A stretch of DNA of 58,111 bases from contig NZ_BPQR01000018.1 in NCBI RefSeq assembly GCF_022179345.1, positions 1 through 58,111 on the forward strand, in the 5' to 3' direction. The DNA is from Methylobacterium jeotgali. Lineage in GTDB: Bacteria > Pseudomonadota > Alphaproteobacteria > Rhizobiales > Beijerinckiaceae. Below the pieces are notes generated by a model. It did no database searches. It was not told the DNA's origin and was given only the letters and a program-made list of their open reading frames with translations. This document shows, piece by piece, positions 32,837-44,299 of the stretch (its first letter is position 1; each line of letters begins with the position of its first letter). Position numbers and translations under genes: made by a program.

Positions 32837-33448
32837 CTAACGCTTGGCCGCCGGCTCGCCGGCCTTGCGGAGCTTGGCGAGCACGTCCGAAAAGTTCTCG
32901 GGCGTGACGATCCCGACGAGCTTGTCGCGGATCACGCCGTCCGGGCCGATGATGAAGCTCTCCGGGACCCCGTAGACGCCGAAATCGATGGCCGTGCGGC
33001 CTGTCTCGTCGCGGCCGACCGCCGCGAAGGGCAGGCCGTTGCGCGACAGGAAGCGGCGGGCGTTCTCCGGCGCGTCCTTGTAGTTGACGCTCACCACGCG
33101 GAGGCCGGGCTCGCGGGCGAGCCGCATCAGCATCGGGTGCTCGACCTGGCAGGGGGCGCACCAGGAAGCCCAGAAGTTCACGAAGGTGACGCCGCCCTTG
33201 AGGTCGGTGCTCGCGAGGCCTGGAACGGCCTTTCCGTCGGCCTCGAGCCCCGGCACCGGCGGCAGCGCGAAGGCAGGCGCCGCGCGGCCGATCATCACCG
33301 AGGGGATCGCCGCCGGGTCGGCGCCCGAGCGCAGGCGCACCAGGAACAGCGCCGCCAGGACGGCGAAGACGAGGGCCGGCAGGACGAGCAGGAGCGGGCG
33401 GCGTCCGGGAGCGGCCTCCCGCGCCGTCTCCTCGACGGGCGCCGTCAC
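32837..33448 (-). CDS. ccmG: Thiol:disulfide interchange protein CcmG/DsbE
   Basis: The 203-residue protein is anchored by one N-terminal helix (about 18-38) with a periplasmic thioredoxin-like domain. The active site is WASWCAPCQVE with Cys97 and Cys100, and GVYGVPESFIIGPDG carries the cis-proline loop. It reduces apocytochrome c heme-binding cysteines in System I. The start is GTG at 33448, overlapping the ccmD stop by 4 nt. It is the last gene of the ccmABCDG operon. Confidence 0.96.
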   Translation of the reverse strand: MTAPVEETAREAAPGRRPLLLVLPALVFAVLAALFLVRLRSGADPAAIPSVMIGRAAPAFALPPVPGLEADGKAVPGLASTDLKGGVTFVNFWASWCAPCQVEHPMLMRLAREPGLRVVSVNYKDAPENARRFLSRNGLPFAAVGRDETGRTAIDFGVYGVPESFIIGPDGVIRDKLVGIVTPENFSDVLAKLRKAGEPAAKR

Positions 33449-33591
33449 CGATGCTCCCCGTCCCTGAAGGCGGCGAGCGCCCGCTCCTGGGCGCGGCGGT
33501 CCCGGACGGCGTTGCCGATCAGGAGCGCCAGGGTCAGGACGGTGAAGCCGTAGGCCCCGAGGATGAAGCCGCCATGCGTGCCGAGATCCAT
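33445..33591 (-). CDS. ccmD: Heme exporter protein CcmD
   Basis: The 48-residue protein has the usual CcmD form: a short N-terminus (MDLGTHGGFILGAYG), one membrane helix and a basic tail (RDRRAQERAL). It helps release holo-CcmE from CcmABC. It is too short for default gene calling but is placed by context, 14 nt after ccmC and with a 4-nt overlap into ccmG. Confidence 0.92.
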   Translation of the reverse strand: MDLGTHGGFILGAYGFTVLTLALLIGNAVRDRRAQERALAAFRDGEHR

Positions 33592-33605
33592 GAGACTGCT
33601 CCCGC

Positions 33606-34379
33606 TCAGGCGGAGGGGCCGGCCGGGTAAGCGACCATGACGGAGGCGCCCGGATCGAGGCGCTCCGCCTCGCGGATCGTCAGCGTCCGCACCCGGCGGC
33701 GCAGAATCTCCGTGCGCATGGCGTAGAGGTGAAGCGCGATGCCGGTGAGGGTGCCGGCGACGATCATCACGATGAGCGGATAGAGCATCGTCGGGTCGAT
33801 GGTCGGGCCGCCCATCCGCAGGATCGAGGCGGGCTGGTGGAGCGTCGACCACCAGTTCACCGAGAACTTGATGATCGGCAGGTTCACCGCGCCGACGAGG
33901 GTGAGGATCGCGACGGTGCGGGCCGCCCGGTTCGGCTCCTCGACGGTCCGCCACAAGGCGATGATGCCGCAGTAGATCAGGAACAGGACCAGCATCGAGG
34001 TCAGGCGCGCGTCCCAGACCCAGTAGGTGCCCCACATCGGCTTGCCCCAGAGGGCGCCGGTGACCAGGCAGATCAGGGTGAAGGCTGCCCCGATCGGCGC
34101 GGCGGCGCGCTGCGCGACGTCGGCGAGCGGATGGCGCCAGACCAGGGTGCCGATCGCCGAGAGCACCATCGAGCCGTAGAAGAACACCCCGAGCCAGGCC
34201 GCCGGCACGTGGATGAACATGATCCGCACGGTCTCGCCCTGCTGGTAGTCGGGCGGGGCCACGAACCAGGCGAGGTAGAGCCCGAGCGCGCCCGTCAGGG
34301 CCGCGGCGCCCGCGAGCCAGGGCGTCAGCGCGACGGACCAGCGCAGGAAGTGGCCGGGATTGGCAAGGCGTGTCCACAT
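33606..34379 (-). CDS. ccmC: Heme exporter/lyase subunit CcmC
   Basis: The 257-residue protein has six membrane helices and the periplasmic tryptophan-rich heme-binding motif WGTYWVWDARLTS. Conserved histidines lie at HVPAAW and LHQPASI. It loads heme onto the chaperone CcmE. The start is ATG at 34379. The next upstream gene, ccmB, ends 62 nt away. Confidence 0.97.
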   Translation of the reverse strand: MWTRLANPGHFLRWSVALTPWLAGAAALTGALGLYLAWFVAPPDYQQGETVRIMFIHVPAAWLGVFFYGSMVLSAIGTLVWRHPLADVAQRAAAPIGAAFTLICLVTGALWGKPMWGTYWVWDARLTSMLVLFLIYCGIIALWRTVEEPNRAARTVAILTLVGAVNLPIIKFSVNWWSTLHQPASILRMGGPTIDPTMLYPLIVMIVAGTLTGIALHLYAMRTEILRRRVRTLTIREAERLDPGASVMVAYPAGPSA

Positions 34380-34441
34380 GACCCGTAAGCCCTAGCGCAG
34401 GCGGCTGGGCGGCGGCAATGCGGGAGAGGGCCGCGCCGCGC

Positions 34442-35110
34442 TCACTCTCCCCAGCGCAGCGCCGCCGCCGCCGCCAGCGTGCCGACGACGGCCGCGATCA
34501 GGCTGAGACCGGAGAGGATCGTCAGCGGCGTCGCGAAGGGGATGGTGCCGCCGAGCGCCGCCTGGGCCGCCGAGACCCCGAAGATCAGGGTCGGGATCAT
34601 CAGGGGCAGCACCAGCACCGCCAGGATCAGCCCGCCCCGGCGGATCGAGGCGGTGAGGGCTGCCCCCACCGCGCCGACGAAGGTGAGCGCCGGCGTGCCG
34701 ACGAGGAGCGTCAGGGCGGTGGCCGCGGTCGCGGGCCCGTCGAGGGCGACGAGGAGGCCGAAGAGCGGGGAGGCCAGCGCCAGCGGCAGGCCGGTAGTGA
34801 GCCAATGGGCACAGACCTTGGCGAGGACCACGATCTCCAGGGGCGCCGGGGAGGCCGTCATCAGCTCCAGCGAGCCGTCCTCGTCGTCGGCCTGGAACAG
34901 GCGGTCGAGGCCGATGAGCGTCGCGAGCACCGCCGCGAGCCAGAGGATCGCCGGGCCGATCCGCGACAGCAGGTTGAGGTCGGGCCCGAGCGCGAAGGGC
35001 ACCAGCGCCACGATCATCAGGAAGAACACGAGCGACAGTGCGCCCGAGCCGCCGACCCGCCCGGCGAGCCGCAGGTCGCGGGCGACGAGGGCCGCGAAGA
35101 CCCGGATCAC
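34442..35110 (-). CDS. ccmB: Heme exporter ABC permease CcmB
   Basis: The 222-residue permease has about six helices. Family segments include ARDLRLAGR, GLDRLFQADDEDGSLELM and HWLTTGLPL. It works with the CcmA ATPase to drive release of holo-CcmE. The GTG at 35110 overlaps the ccmA stop by 4 nt, which fixes the start. Confidence 0.96.
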   Translation of the reverse strand: MIRVFAALVARDLRLAGRVGGSGALSLVFFLMIVALVPFALGPDLNLLSRIGPAILWLAAVLATLIGLDRLFQADDEDGSLELMTASPAPLEIVVLAKVCAHWLTTGLPLALASPLFGLLVALDGPATAATALTLLVGTPALTFVGAVGAALTASIRRGGLILAVLVLPLMIPTLIFGVSAAQAALGGTIPFATPLTILSGLSLIAAVVGTLAAAAALRWGE

Positions 35111-35727
35111 GGCGCCGCCTCCGGCTGAGGCGCGGCGCCGATGCGCAGTTCCCGCGCGTCGGCGAGGCCGAGGCTCTGGTGGGTCGCGGCGACGACGAGG
35201 CCGCCGCCGGCCCGGTGCTCGTCCATCAGCCCGGCGAGCAGGTCTTGCGAGGCGGCGTCGAGGGCGGCGGTCGGCTCGTCGAGGAGCCAGAGGGGCCGGG
35301 CGCTGACCAGGAGGCGGGCCAGCGCCACCCGCCGCCGCTGCCCGGCGGAGAGATAGGCCACCGGCAGCGCCCGCGCATGGGCGAGGCCGAGGCGCTCCAG
35401 CGCCGCCTTCGGCGCGAGCCGCGGCGCCCCGAGAAGCGCCTGCGCGAAGGCGAGGTTCTCCTCGGCCGTGAGCGCGCCCTTCAGCCCGTCCCGGTGGCCG
35501 ACGACGTGCAGGCACTCGGGGATCGAGGCTTCGCCGACGCCCTCGGCCGCGACCCGGCCGGCGGCGGGGCGCAGGCGCCCGGCGAGCACCGCGAGCAGGC
35601 TCGACTTGCCGGCCCCGTTGCGGCCCGTCACCGCCAGCGCCTCGCCCGCGCCGAGCGCGAAGGAGAGGCCCGCGAAGACCCGGCGCCCGGAGCGGCGCAC
35701 GGCCAGATTGTCGACGATCAGCCGCAC
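35107..35727 (-). CDS. ccmA: Heme exporter ABC ATPase CcmA
   Basis: The 206-residue ATPase has Walker A GRNGAGKSSLL, the signature LSAGQRRRVALARL and Walker B LWLLDEPTAALD. It is a short CcmA-type ATPase. It is the first gene of the ccm operon. The start is taken as GTG at 35727, since longer upstream reading is unconserved. No ccmE, ccmF or ccmH lies in this window, so those must be elsewhere. Confidence 0.95.
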   Translation of the reverse strand: MRLIVDNLAVRRSGRRVFAGLSFALGAGEALAVTGRNGAGKSSLLAVLAGRLRPAAGRVAAEGVGEASIPECLHVVGHRDGLKGALTAEENLAFAQALLGAPRLAPKAALERLGLAHARALPVAYLSAGQRRRVALARLLVSARPLWLLDEPTAALDAASQDLLAGLMDEHRAGGGLVVAATHQSLGLADARELRIGAAPQPEAAP

Positions 35728-36064
35728 GCGCGTCCTGGGGGCGGACCGCCCGATCGGCGGCGGGCGTTCATAGGATGCGCCATGGCCCCCGTCCACGGTG
35801 GGACACGGCCCCGGCACCCTGCACCGACAGCGCACCGGCCCTGTCACGCACCCCCGTAGCGGCCAGTTTCGAGATGTTCTATGGAGGAGCCAGGCTGCGC
35901 CGCGCGACACTCGGGCGTCCAATTCGCTCCTCGCGCACCATCCTGCCCGGGCACCCCCGGGGCGGCGCGCGCCCTCCGGGGCGCATCCTAGCCGAACACC
36001 GCGTTCGTGGCGCAGGTCCTGCCTGCGCGTGTTCGACAACCGCCAATCAAGGGGCAGACCGGCC
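35728..36064. other. Divergent ccmA-acnA intergenic region (337 nt)
   Basis: No gene is supported here. It must hold the divergent promoters of the ccm operon and aconitase. I could not identify a convincing -35/-10 pair. The aconitase ribosome-binding site is probably AAGGGG near 36049, about 11 nt before the GTG. Confidence 0.5.
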
Positions 36065-38773
<2,709 letters not shown>

Positions 38774-38792
38774 GCCCGGGACGATCCCCAAG

Positions 38793-38825
38793 GAAGGCCG
38801 CGCCGCCACGAGCGGCGCGGCCTTT
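38793..38825 (+). terminator. Terminator after acnA
   Basis: AAGGCCGCGCCGC (38794-38806) pairs perfectly with GCGGCGCGGCCTT (38812-38824), loop CACGA, followed by TTC. It is a strong 13-bp stem 20 nt after the stop codon. Confidence 0.8.
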
Positions 38826-38884
38826 CGCGTTTCAGCGGTGACGGACCGCATGAGCGAGAAATAAGACGCTCGCGCGCAGATCGG

Positions 38885-38923
38885 TTGCGCGCAAGTCTGT
38901 TCGTACGATGGGGAGCGCCCCAT
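38885..38923. promoter_or_regulatory. Two small palindromes upstream of the periplasmic repeat protein
   Basis: TTGCGCGCAA (38885-38894) is a perfect palindrome. ATGGGG-AGCG-CCCCAT (38908-38923) is a perfect hairpin. A CATAAT (38921-38926) could be a -10 element but has no good -35. They may be regulator sites for the gene at 38955. Confidence 0.35.
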
Positions 38924-38954
38924 AATCCCTGGGCTTCAACCGAGAGGAAGCCCT

Positions 38955-39629
38955 ATGAGAACCCTGACCAAACTGGCCGTCGCCGGCCTGTCGCTGCTGT
39001 CGAGCACCGCCTTCGCCGCCGATCTGGAGCGGGTGCGCGGCACAATCGAGAAGGTCGACGGCGACACGCTCACCGTCGCGGGCGAGGGCGGACCGAAGAC
39101 CGTCTCGCTCGCCGGCGCCCGATACGCCTGGGTGGTGAAGTCGAGTCTCGACACCATCAAGGACGGCGTCTTCATCGGCACCGCCACCAAGGGCGAGAAC
39201 CCGATGACGGCCCTCGAGGTCGTGATCTTCCCTGAGGCCCTGCGCGGGCAGGGCGAGGGGCACTACGCCTGGGACGCGATCACCGACCATACGGCCGCGG
39301 CGAGCGGCGCCAAGGTGAAGAGCGCCATGACCAACGGCACCGTGCAGAGCACGGGCTCCGCCGCCCCGAAGGTGAAGAGCGCGATGACGAACGGCACCGT
39401 CGCGTCGAGCGCGGCCGCCGGCGGCTCCCGCACCCTGACCGTGAGCTACAAGGAGGGATCGAAGCAGATCGTGGTGCCGCCCCAGGCTCCGGTCGTCGCC
39501 TTCGAGCCCAGCGACAAGGCGGTCCTCCAGCCCGGAGCGAAGGTCTTCGTCGTCGCCGCCCCCGAGGGCGGCAAGCTCGGCGCCAAGTTCGTGGCGGTCG
39601 GCAAGGACGGCCTGACGCCTCCGATGTGA
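38955..39629 (+). CDS. Exported protein of unknown function with internal repeat
   Basis: The 224-residue protein has a signal peptide (MRTLTKLAVAGLSLLSSTAFA, cleavage after residue 21). A small beta domain follows (RVRGTIEKVDGDTLTVAGEGG), similar in outline to DUF5666/OB-like domains. KVKSAMTNGTV occurs twice, at 120-130 and 139-149. The C-terminal part again looks beta-rich (KQIVVPPQAPVVAFEPSDKAVLQPGAKVFVVA). It is probably periplasmic. I do not know its function. AGAGGAA lies before the ATG. Confidence 0.85.
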   Translation: MRTLTKLAVAGLSLLSSTAFAADLERVRGTIEKVDGDTLTVAGEGGPKTVSLAGARYAWVVKSSLDTIKDGVFIGTATKGENPMTALEVVIFPEALRGQGEGHYAWDAITDHTAAASGAKVKSAMTNGTVQSTGSAAPKVKSAMTNGTVASSAAAGGSRTLTVSYKEGSKQIVVPPQAPVVAFEPSDKAVLQPGAKVFVVAAPEGGKLGAKFVAVGKDGLTPPM

Positions 39630-39646
39630 GCCTTCGCCGGGCCGGC

Positions 39647-40741
39647 TCAGGCCGGTTCGCGCGTCGCTCCGGTGAAGTCCCGCCAGAGCAGCACAAGCGC
39701 GGCCATCACGGCGGGGCCGAGGAACAGGCCGAGCAGGCCGAAGCTCTCGACCCCGCCGAGGATGCCGAGCAGCACCCAGAGGAAGGGCAGCTTCGTCGTC
39801 CCGCCGATCAGGGCGGGGCGCACGAAATGGTCGGCGACGAAGGTCACGACGATGCCGGCCGCGACGACGACGATCGCCGCTCCCGTGCTTCCGGCGGCGA
39901 GCAGCAGCACCGCCGCGAGCCCGAACACGAGCGGCGCCCCGAAGGGGATCGTCGCCGCGACCGCGGTCAGCGCCCCGAGCAGGACGGGGTGAGGCACGCC
40001 TGCGAAGAAGTAGACCACCCCGAGGATCGCGCCCTCGCCGAGCCCGACGAGGACGAGCCCGTCGACGGTGCCGTGGACCGAGGCCACCATCTGCCGGCCG
40101 ACCCGTTCCCCGCGCGGCCCGAACAGCCGGTCGGCCGCGACGAGCGCCTGCGCCGCCAGGGCCTCCCGCTCGCGGAACAGGAAGAACAGCGCCACGAGGC
40201 AGAACCCGAACAATACGCTGCGGTGGACGATCTGCTTGCCGAGGTTGCGCGAGAGGTCGATCACCGAGCCGTTGTCGAAGCGGTGCAGCAGCTCCGAGCC
40301 CGCCGCCGGGTGTGCGAGGTTCGCCTGCCACCAGGCCACCGCCTGCGCGCTGAGGAAGGGAAGCCGCGTGAGGACATCCGGCACCGGCAGCCCGTCGCGC
40401 TCCAGGCCGCGGGCGAGCTCCAGCACGTCGTGGGCCTCCCGCGCCGCCTGCACCGCGAGGAGGGCGAGCGGCGCCAGGAAGACGAGGGCGACCGCCAGCG
40501 TGAACAGGGCCGGCAGCAGAACGTTGTGCCGGCCCGGCGGCCAGCGCCGCTCCGCCCGCGCGTAGAGCGGTCCGAGGGCGATCGCGAGGATCAGCGCCCA
40601 GGCCAGCGCCGGCAGGAAGGCGCGCAGGATCCAGAGGCCGAGCGCCGCGAGCGCCACGACGAGCAGCACCCGCGCCACGCCCTGGCCGCGGGCTCGCGGC
40701 GGATCGGCAGGGGTGATGACGGGGCGGGGGATCGTGTCCAT
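39647..40741 (-). CDS. AI-2E family transporter/permease
   Basis: The 364-residue protein has about seven to eight membrane helices in the PerM/AI-2E pattern. These include two N-terminal helices, a soluble amphipathic region, the central FCLVALFFLFRERE helix, and the C-terminal NHFVRP-like VADHFVRPALIGGTTKLPFLWVLLGILGG and LGLFLGP. Family members export autoinducer-2 or act as ion antiporters; the substrate is unknown. The ATG at 40741 is preferred; an in-frame GTG at 40798 would add 19 residues. Confidence 0.92.
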   Translation of the reverse strand: MDTIPRPVITPADPPRARGQGVARVLLVVALAALGLWILRAFLPALAWALILAIALGPLYARAERRWPPGRHNVLLPALFTLAVALVFLAPLALLAVQAAREAHDVLELARGLERDGLPVPDVLTRLPFLSAQAVAWWQANLAHPAAGSELLHRFDNGSVIDLSRNLGKQIVHRSVLFGFCLVALFFLFREREALAAQALVAADRLFGPRGERVGRQMVASVHGTVDGLVLVGLGEGAILGVVYFFAGVPHPVLLGALTAVAATIPFGAPLVFGLAAVLLLAAGSTGAAIVVVAAGIVVTFVADHFVRPALIGGTTKLPFLWVLLGILGGVESFGLLGLFLGPAVMAALVLLWRDFTGATREPA

Positions 40742-40859
40742 GGCGACGCGCACTCCGGAGGCGGGTAGCGAGATAGGTAAGGCGCCGCGCGCGGTCACGG
40801 GCCGGAGAGCGTCGCCGCAGCGGTCACGATGCGGGGAGGCGGCCCCGGAGCCGGCAAGG

Positions 40860-40888
40860 TTGCCGGGCCGGACCCCCTCGTGTAGAGG
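40860..40888 (+). promoter_or_regulatory. Weak promoter candidate before acpXL
   Basis: TTGCCG (40860-40865) and TAGAGG (40883-40888) are 17 nt apart, about 90 nt before the acpXL start. The -10 match is poor. The rest of the 236-nt divergent region (40742-40977) shows no gene. Confidence 0.3.
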
Positions 40889-40977
40889 TCGCGGCCATCT
40901 TCAAGGGCGCCGTGAGGCGGCCCCGGACCGGCGTGGGCGGCGCCCCCGGCAGGCCCCCACGGGAACGGCGAGAACCC

Positions 40978-41289
40978 ATGTCAGAGCTTCCGACCGCAGG
41001 CACCAGCGCCACTTTCGAGCGCGTGGCCGACATCATCGCCGAGACGGCCGACATCCCGCGCGACACCATCACCCCCGAGAGCCACGCCATCGACGACCTC
41101 GGCATCGATTCGCTGGCCTTCCTCGACATCGCCTTCGCGGTCGACAAGGCCTTCGGCATCAAGCTGCCGCTGGAGCGTTGGACGCAGGAGGTCAACGAGG
41201 GCAAGGTCCCGGCCGAGGAGTATTTCGTGCTCAAGAACCTCTGCGCGCGCATCGACGGCCTCGTCGCCGAGAAGGCCGCCAAGGCCTGA
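40978..41289 (+). CDS. acpXL: Specialised acyl carrier protein AcpXL
   Basis: The 103-residue ACP carries the phosphopantetheine site [15 protein letters not shown] with Ser45 and has the AcpXL-type C-terminal tail ([26 protein letters not shown]). It carries the very-long-chain (about C28) hydroxy fatty acid for lipid A in Rhizobiales. It is the first gene of the cluster ending in lpxXL. The ATG at 40978 fits the family N-terminus. Confidence 0.95.
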   Translation: MSELPTAGTSATFERVADIIAETADIPRDTITPESHAIDDLGIDSLAFLDIAFAVDKAFGIKLPLERWTQEVNEGKVPAEEYFVLKNLCARIDGLVAEKAAKA

Positions 41290-41320
41290 GCCGGACGGGT
41301 CAGGGCACGGGTACGGTCCG

Positions 41321-41785
41321 ATGCGCCTCGAATACTTCGAGATGATCGACGCGATCTCGCGGCTCGACCGCGAGGCCGGCCGCATCGAGGCGATCGCCCG
41401 CGTGCCGATGGAGAGCCCCGTCTTCGAAGGGCACTTCCCCGGCCACCCGCTGGTGCCGGGCGTGCTGCTCACCGAGACCATGGCCCAGGCGTCCGGCTAC
41501 CTCGTGCTCGCCCATCTCGGCTTCGCGCAGATGCCGTTCCTGATGGCGGTGGACAAGGCGCGCTTCCGCTCCTTCGTCGGCCCCGGCGCGACGCTCGAGG
41601 TCTCCGCGACTCTGGAGCATGACGGCTCGGGCTACGCGGTGACGAAGGCCGCCGTCCGCCACGAGGGCAAGCTCATTGCCGACGCGGAGCTGCGCTTCCG
41701 CACCATGCCTTTCCCGGAGGGTCTCGACGCGCCGATGCGCGAGCGTGCCGCCCGGATCGGCCTCGACATCGGGGCGGGCGCATGA
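41321..41785 (+). CDS. 3-hydroxyacyl-ACP dehydratase FabZ-like (FabZXL)
   Basis: The 154-residue hotdog-fold enzyme has the active-site segment FEGHFPGHPLVPGVLLTETM, with His38 near the N-terminus of the helix and Glu52 as the acidic partner. It is predicted to dehydrate the growing very-long-chain acyl-AcpXL. It lies 31 nt after acpXL and overlaps the next gene by 4 nt (ATGA). Confidence 0.94.
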   Translation: MRLEYFEMIDAISRLDREAGRIEAIARVPMESPVFEGHFPGHPLVPGVLLTETMAQASGYLVLAHLGFAQMPFLMAVDKARFRSFVGPGATLEVSATLEHDGSGYAVTKAAVRHEGKLIADAELRFRTMPFPEGLDAPMRERAARIGLDIGAGA

Positions 41786-42930
41786 GCGGCGAGGCGCACC
41801 GCGACGTCGTCGTCACCGGAACCGGCCTCGTCTCCTGCCGGGGCGAGGGGCTCGACGCGCATCTCGACGCGCTCGCCGCCGGCACGCCGGCGCCGGTCGA
41901 TGCCGAGACCTACGCCCCCTACGCCATTCACCCGGCGGCCTCCCTCTCCTGGGACGCGCAGATCCCGAAGAAGTCCGACCAGCGGCAGATGGAGGCCTGG
42001 CAGCGCCTCGGCGTCTACGCGGCGGGGCTCGCGCTGGACGCGGCCGGCGTCAAGGACGACGCCGCGTTCAAGGCCGGGCTGCACCTCGTCGTCGCCTGCG
42101 GCGGCGGCGAGCGCGACACCGCCGTCGACGGCGCGATCCTGACCGGCCTGCGCGCGGCCGAGGATCCGGGCGCCTACCTCAACGAGCGCCTCCTGAACGA
42201 CCTGCGCCCGACCCTGTTCCTGGCTCAGCTCTCGAACCTGCTCGCGGGCAACATCGCCATCGTCCACGGCGTCACCGGCGCCTCGCGGACCTTCATGGGC
42301 GAGGAATCGGCCGGCACCGACGCCCTGCGGATCGCGCAGGCGCGCATCGCCTCCGGCCAGAACGAGGCGATGCTGGTCGGCGGCTCCTACAACGCCGAGC
42401 GCCCGGACGTGCTCGTCATCCACGAGATGGGCGGCTATCTCGCCACCGGCCCGCTCCGGCCCGTCTTCGAGCGGGACGGGGAGGGCGGCTTCGTGCTCGG
42501 CAGCAGCGCCGCATTCCTCCTCCTCGAATCCGCCGAGCATGCCGCGGCCCGCGGCGCGACGCCGCTCGCCCGGCTCGATGCGGTCGCGAGCGGCCGCAGC
42601 CGCCGGGAGCCCGGCAACGTCGGCGAGGCGCTCGCCGCCCGCTGGACCGAGGCCGGCGCGACTTGGCCCGACGCGGTGATCTCCGCCGCCACCGGCGTCA
42701 CGGCCGCGACCGGGGAGGAGCGCGCCGCGCTTGCCCGGCTGGCGCCCGACGCGAAGGTGCACGCCCTCGGCGACCTGATCGGCCACGGCATCGAGGTCGC
42801 GGGCCCGTTCGGGGCGGCGCTCGCCGCCGGCCTCGTGGCGCGGGGCACGCACCGGGAGGTCGCGGTCACGATCGTCGGCCATCGGCGCGGCGAGGGCGTG
42901 CTGCGGGTTCAGGCTCTGCGCGGGGCATGA
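41782..42930 (+). CDS. Ketosynthase-fold protein lacking the catalytic Cys (FabF2XL-like, chain-length-factor-like)
   Basis: The 382-residue protein has the thiolase/ketosynthase fold (VVVTGTGLVSCRGEG at the start, MLVGGSYNAERPD, FVLGSSAAFLLLESAEHA). At the nucleophile position it has GEESAG, placing Glu175 where FabF has Cys. The NAHGTST histidine segment is replaced by ISAATGVTA. Only the second histidine region (LIGHGIEVAG) survives. It therefore cannot act alone as a condensing enzyme. It is likely the partner of the intact ketosynthase in the next gene, as in KS/chain-length-factor pairs. It is coupled to the dehydratase gene. Confidence 0.9.
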   Translation: MSGEAHRDVVVTGTGLVSCRGEGLDAHLDALAAGTPAPVDAETYAPYAIHPAASLSWDAQIPKKSDQRQMEAWQRLGVYAAGLALDAAGVKDDAAFKAGLHLVVACGGGERDTAVDGAILTGLRAAEDPGAYLNERLLNDLRPTLFLAQLSNLLAGNIAIVHGVTGASRTFMGEESAGTDALRIAQARIASGQNEAMLVGGSYNAERPDVLVIHEMGGYLATGPLRPVFERDGEGGFVLGSSAAFLLLESAEHAAARGATPLARLDAVASGRSRREPGNVGEALAARWTEAGATWPDAVISAATGVTAATGEERAALARLAPDAKVHALGDLIGHGIEVAGPFGAALAAGLVARGTHREVAVTIVGHRRGEGVLRVQALRGA

Positions 42931-43003
42931 GTCTTCACCGGATGCAGGCCCTGCGTGCCGATCCGGCTTGCGGCTGCTATGGAGCGACCCTGGAAAGGGT
43001 CCG

Positions 43004-44299
43004 ATGGGCGCAACCATGAGCGCAACGAAGCATCGCGACGCGCGCGGGCGCCGCCGGGTCGCCGTCACCGGCATCGGCCTCGTCACCTCGCTCGGCCAGG
43101 GGCAGGCCGACACCTGGAGCGCCCTGGTCGAGGGGCGCTCGGGCGTCCGCGCCATCCGCCGCTTCCCGACGGAGGGCCTGCGCACCCGCATCGCCGGCAC
43201 CGTCGACTTCCTCGACACCGACCCGCTGGTGGCGCCGGCCCTGTCCCTGCGCTTCGCCGAGACCGCCGCCGAGGAGGCGGTCGGCCAGTCCGGGATCGGT
43301 GGGAAGGGGGACTTCCCCGGCGCGCTGTTCGTGGCGGTGCCCCCCGTCGAGATGGAGTGGCCGCAGCGGCGGGCGCTGGCGGAGGCCGCGGCCGAGAATG
43401 GCGACGTCACCTACGCGAGCCTGCAGCGGGCGGCGGCCTCCCGGCGCTTCGACGACTGGCACGACCTCTTCATCTTCGGCACCGTCGCCGACCGCATCGC
43501 CGAGCGCTTCGGCACGCGGGGCTCGCCGATCTCGCTCTCCACCGCCTGCTCGTCCGGCGCCACCGCGATCCAGCTCGGCGTCGAGGCGATCCGGCGCGGA
43601 GAGACGCGGGCCGCGCTGTGCATCGGCACCGACGGCTCCGTGAACCCGGAATCGCTGATCCGGTTCTCGCTGCTCTCGGCGCTCTCCACCCAGAACGATC
43701 CGCCCGAGGGCGCCTCGAAGCCCTTCTCGAAGAACCGAGACGGCTTCGTGATGGGCGAGGGCGCCGCCGCCCTCGTGCTGGAGGACGCCGAAGCCGCGAC
43801 GGCGCGCGGAGCAAGGATCCTCGGCTACGTGCTCGGCTGCGGCGAGAAGGGCGACGGCTTCCATCGCACCCGCTCCTCGCCGGACGGCGCGCCGGTCGTC
43901 GCCGCGATCCGGGCGAGCCTGGAAGACGCCGGGCTCGGCCCCGAGGGCATCGACACCGTCAACGCCCACGGCACCTCGACGCCGGAGAACGACAAGATGG
44001 AGGCGCTCGGGCTCACCGCCGTGTTCGGCGAGCGGACGGCCGGCCTGCCGGTCACCTCGAACAAGTCGATGATCGGCCACACGCTCACCGCGGCCGGGGC
44101 CATCGAGGCCGCCGTCTCGCTGCTGACGATCCTCCACGGCCGCATCCCGCCGACGATCAACTATGCGCAGCCCGACCCCGCGATCGCCCTCGACGTGGTG
44201 GCGCAGGCCCGCGACGTGCCGGTGAGGACGGTGCTCTCGAACTCCTTCGGCTTCGGCGGGCAGAACACCTGCCTCGTGCTCGGGGCCGAGCCCGCATGA
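43004..44299 (+). CDS. Beta-ketoacyl-ACP synthase II-like, catalytic (FabF1XL-like)
   Basis: The 431-residue condensing enzyme has the full Cys-His-His set: Cys182 (LSTACSSGATAIQ), His322 (NAHGTSTPEND) and His359 (NKSMIGHTLTAAG). It elongates the very-long-chain acyl group on AcpXL. The ATG at 43004 has GGAAAGGG upstream; an ATG at 43016 is an alternative. It is 73 nt after the inactive partner and overlaps the reductase gene by 4 nt. Confidence 0.94.
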   Translation: MGATMSATKHRDARGRRRVAVTGIGLVTSLGQGQADTWSALVEGRSGVRAIRRFPTEGLRTRIAGTVDFLDTDPLVAPALSLRFAETAAEEAVGQSGIGGKGDFPGALFVAVPPVEMEWPQRRALAEAAAENGDVTYASLQRAAASRRFDDWHDLFIFGTVADRIAERFGTRGSPISLSTACSSGATAIQLGVEAIRRGETRAALCIGTDGSVNPESLIRFSLLSALSTQNDPPEGASKPFSKNRDGFVMGEGAAALVLEDAEAATARGARILGYVLGCGEKGDGFHRTRSSPDGAPVVAAIRASLEDAGLGPEGIDTVNAHGTSTPENDKMEALGLTAVFGERTAGLPVTSNKSMIGHTLTAAGAIEAAVSLLTILHGRIPPTINYAQPDPAIALDVVAQARDVPVRTVLSNSFGFGGQNTCLVLGAEPA

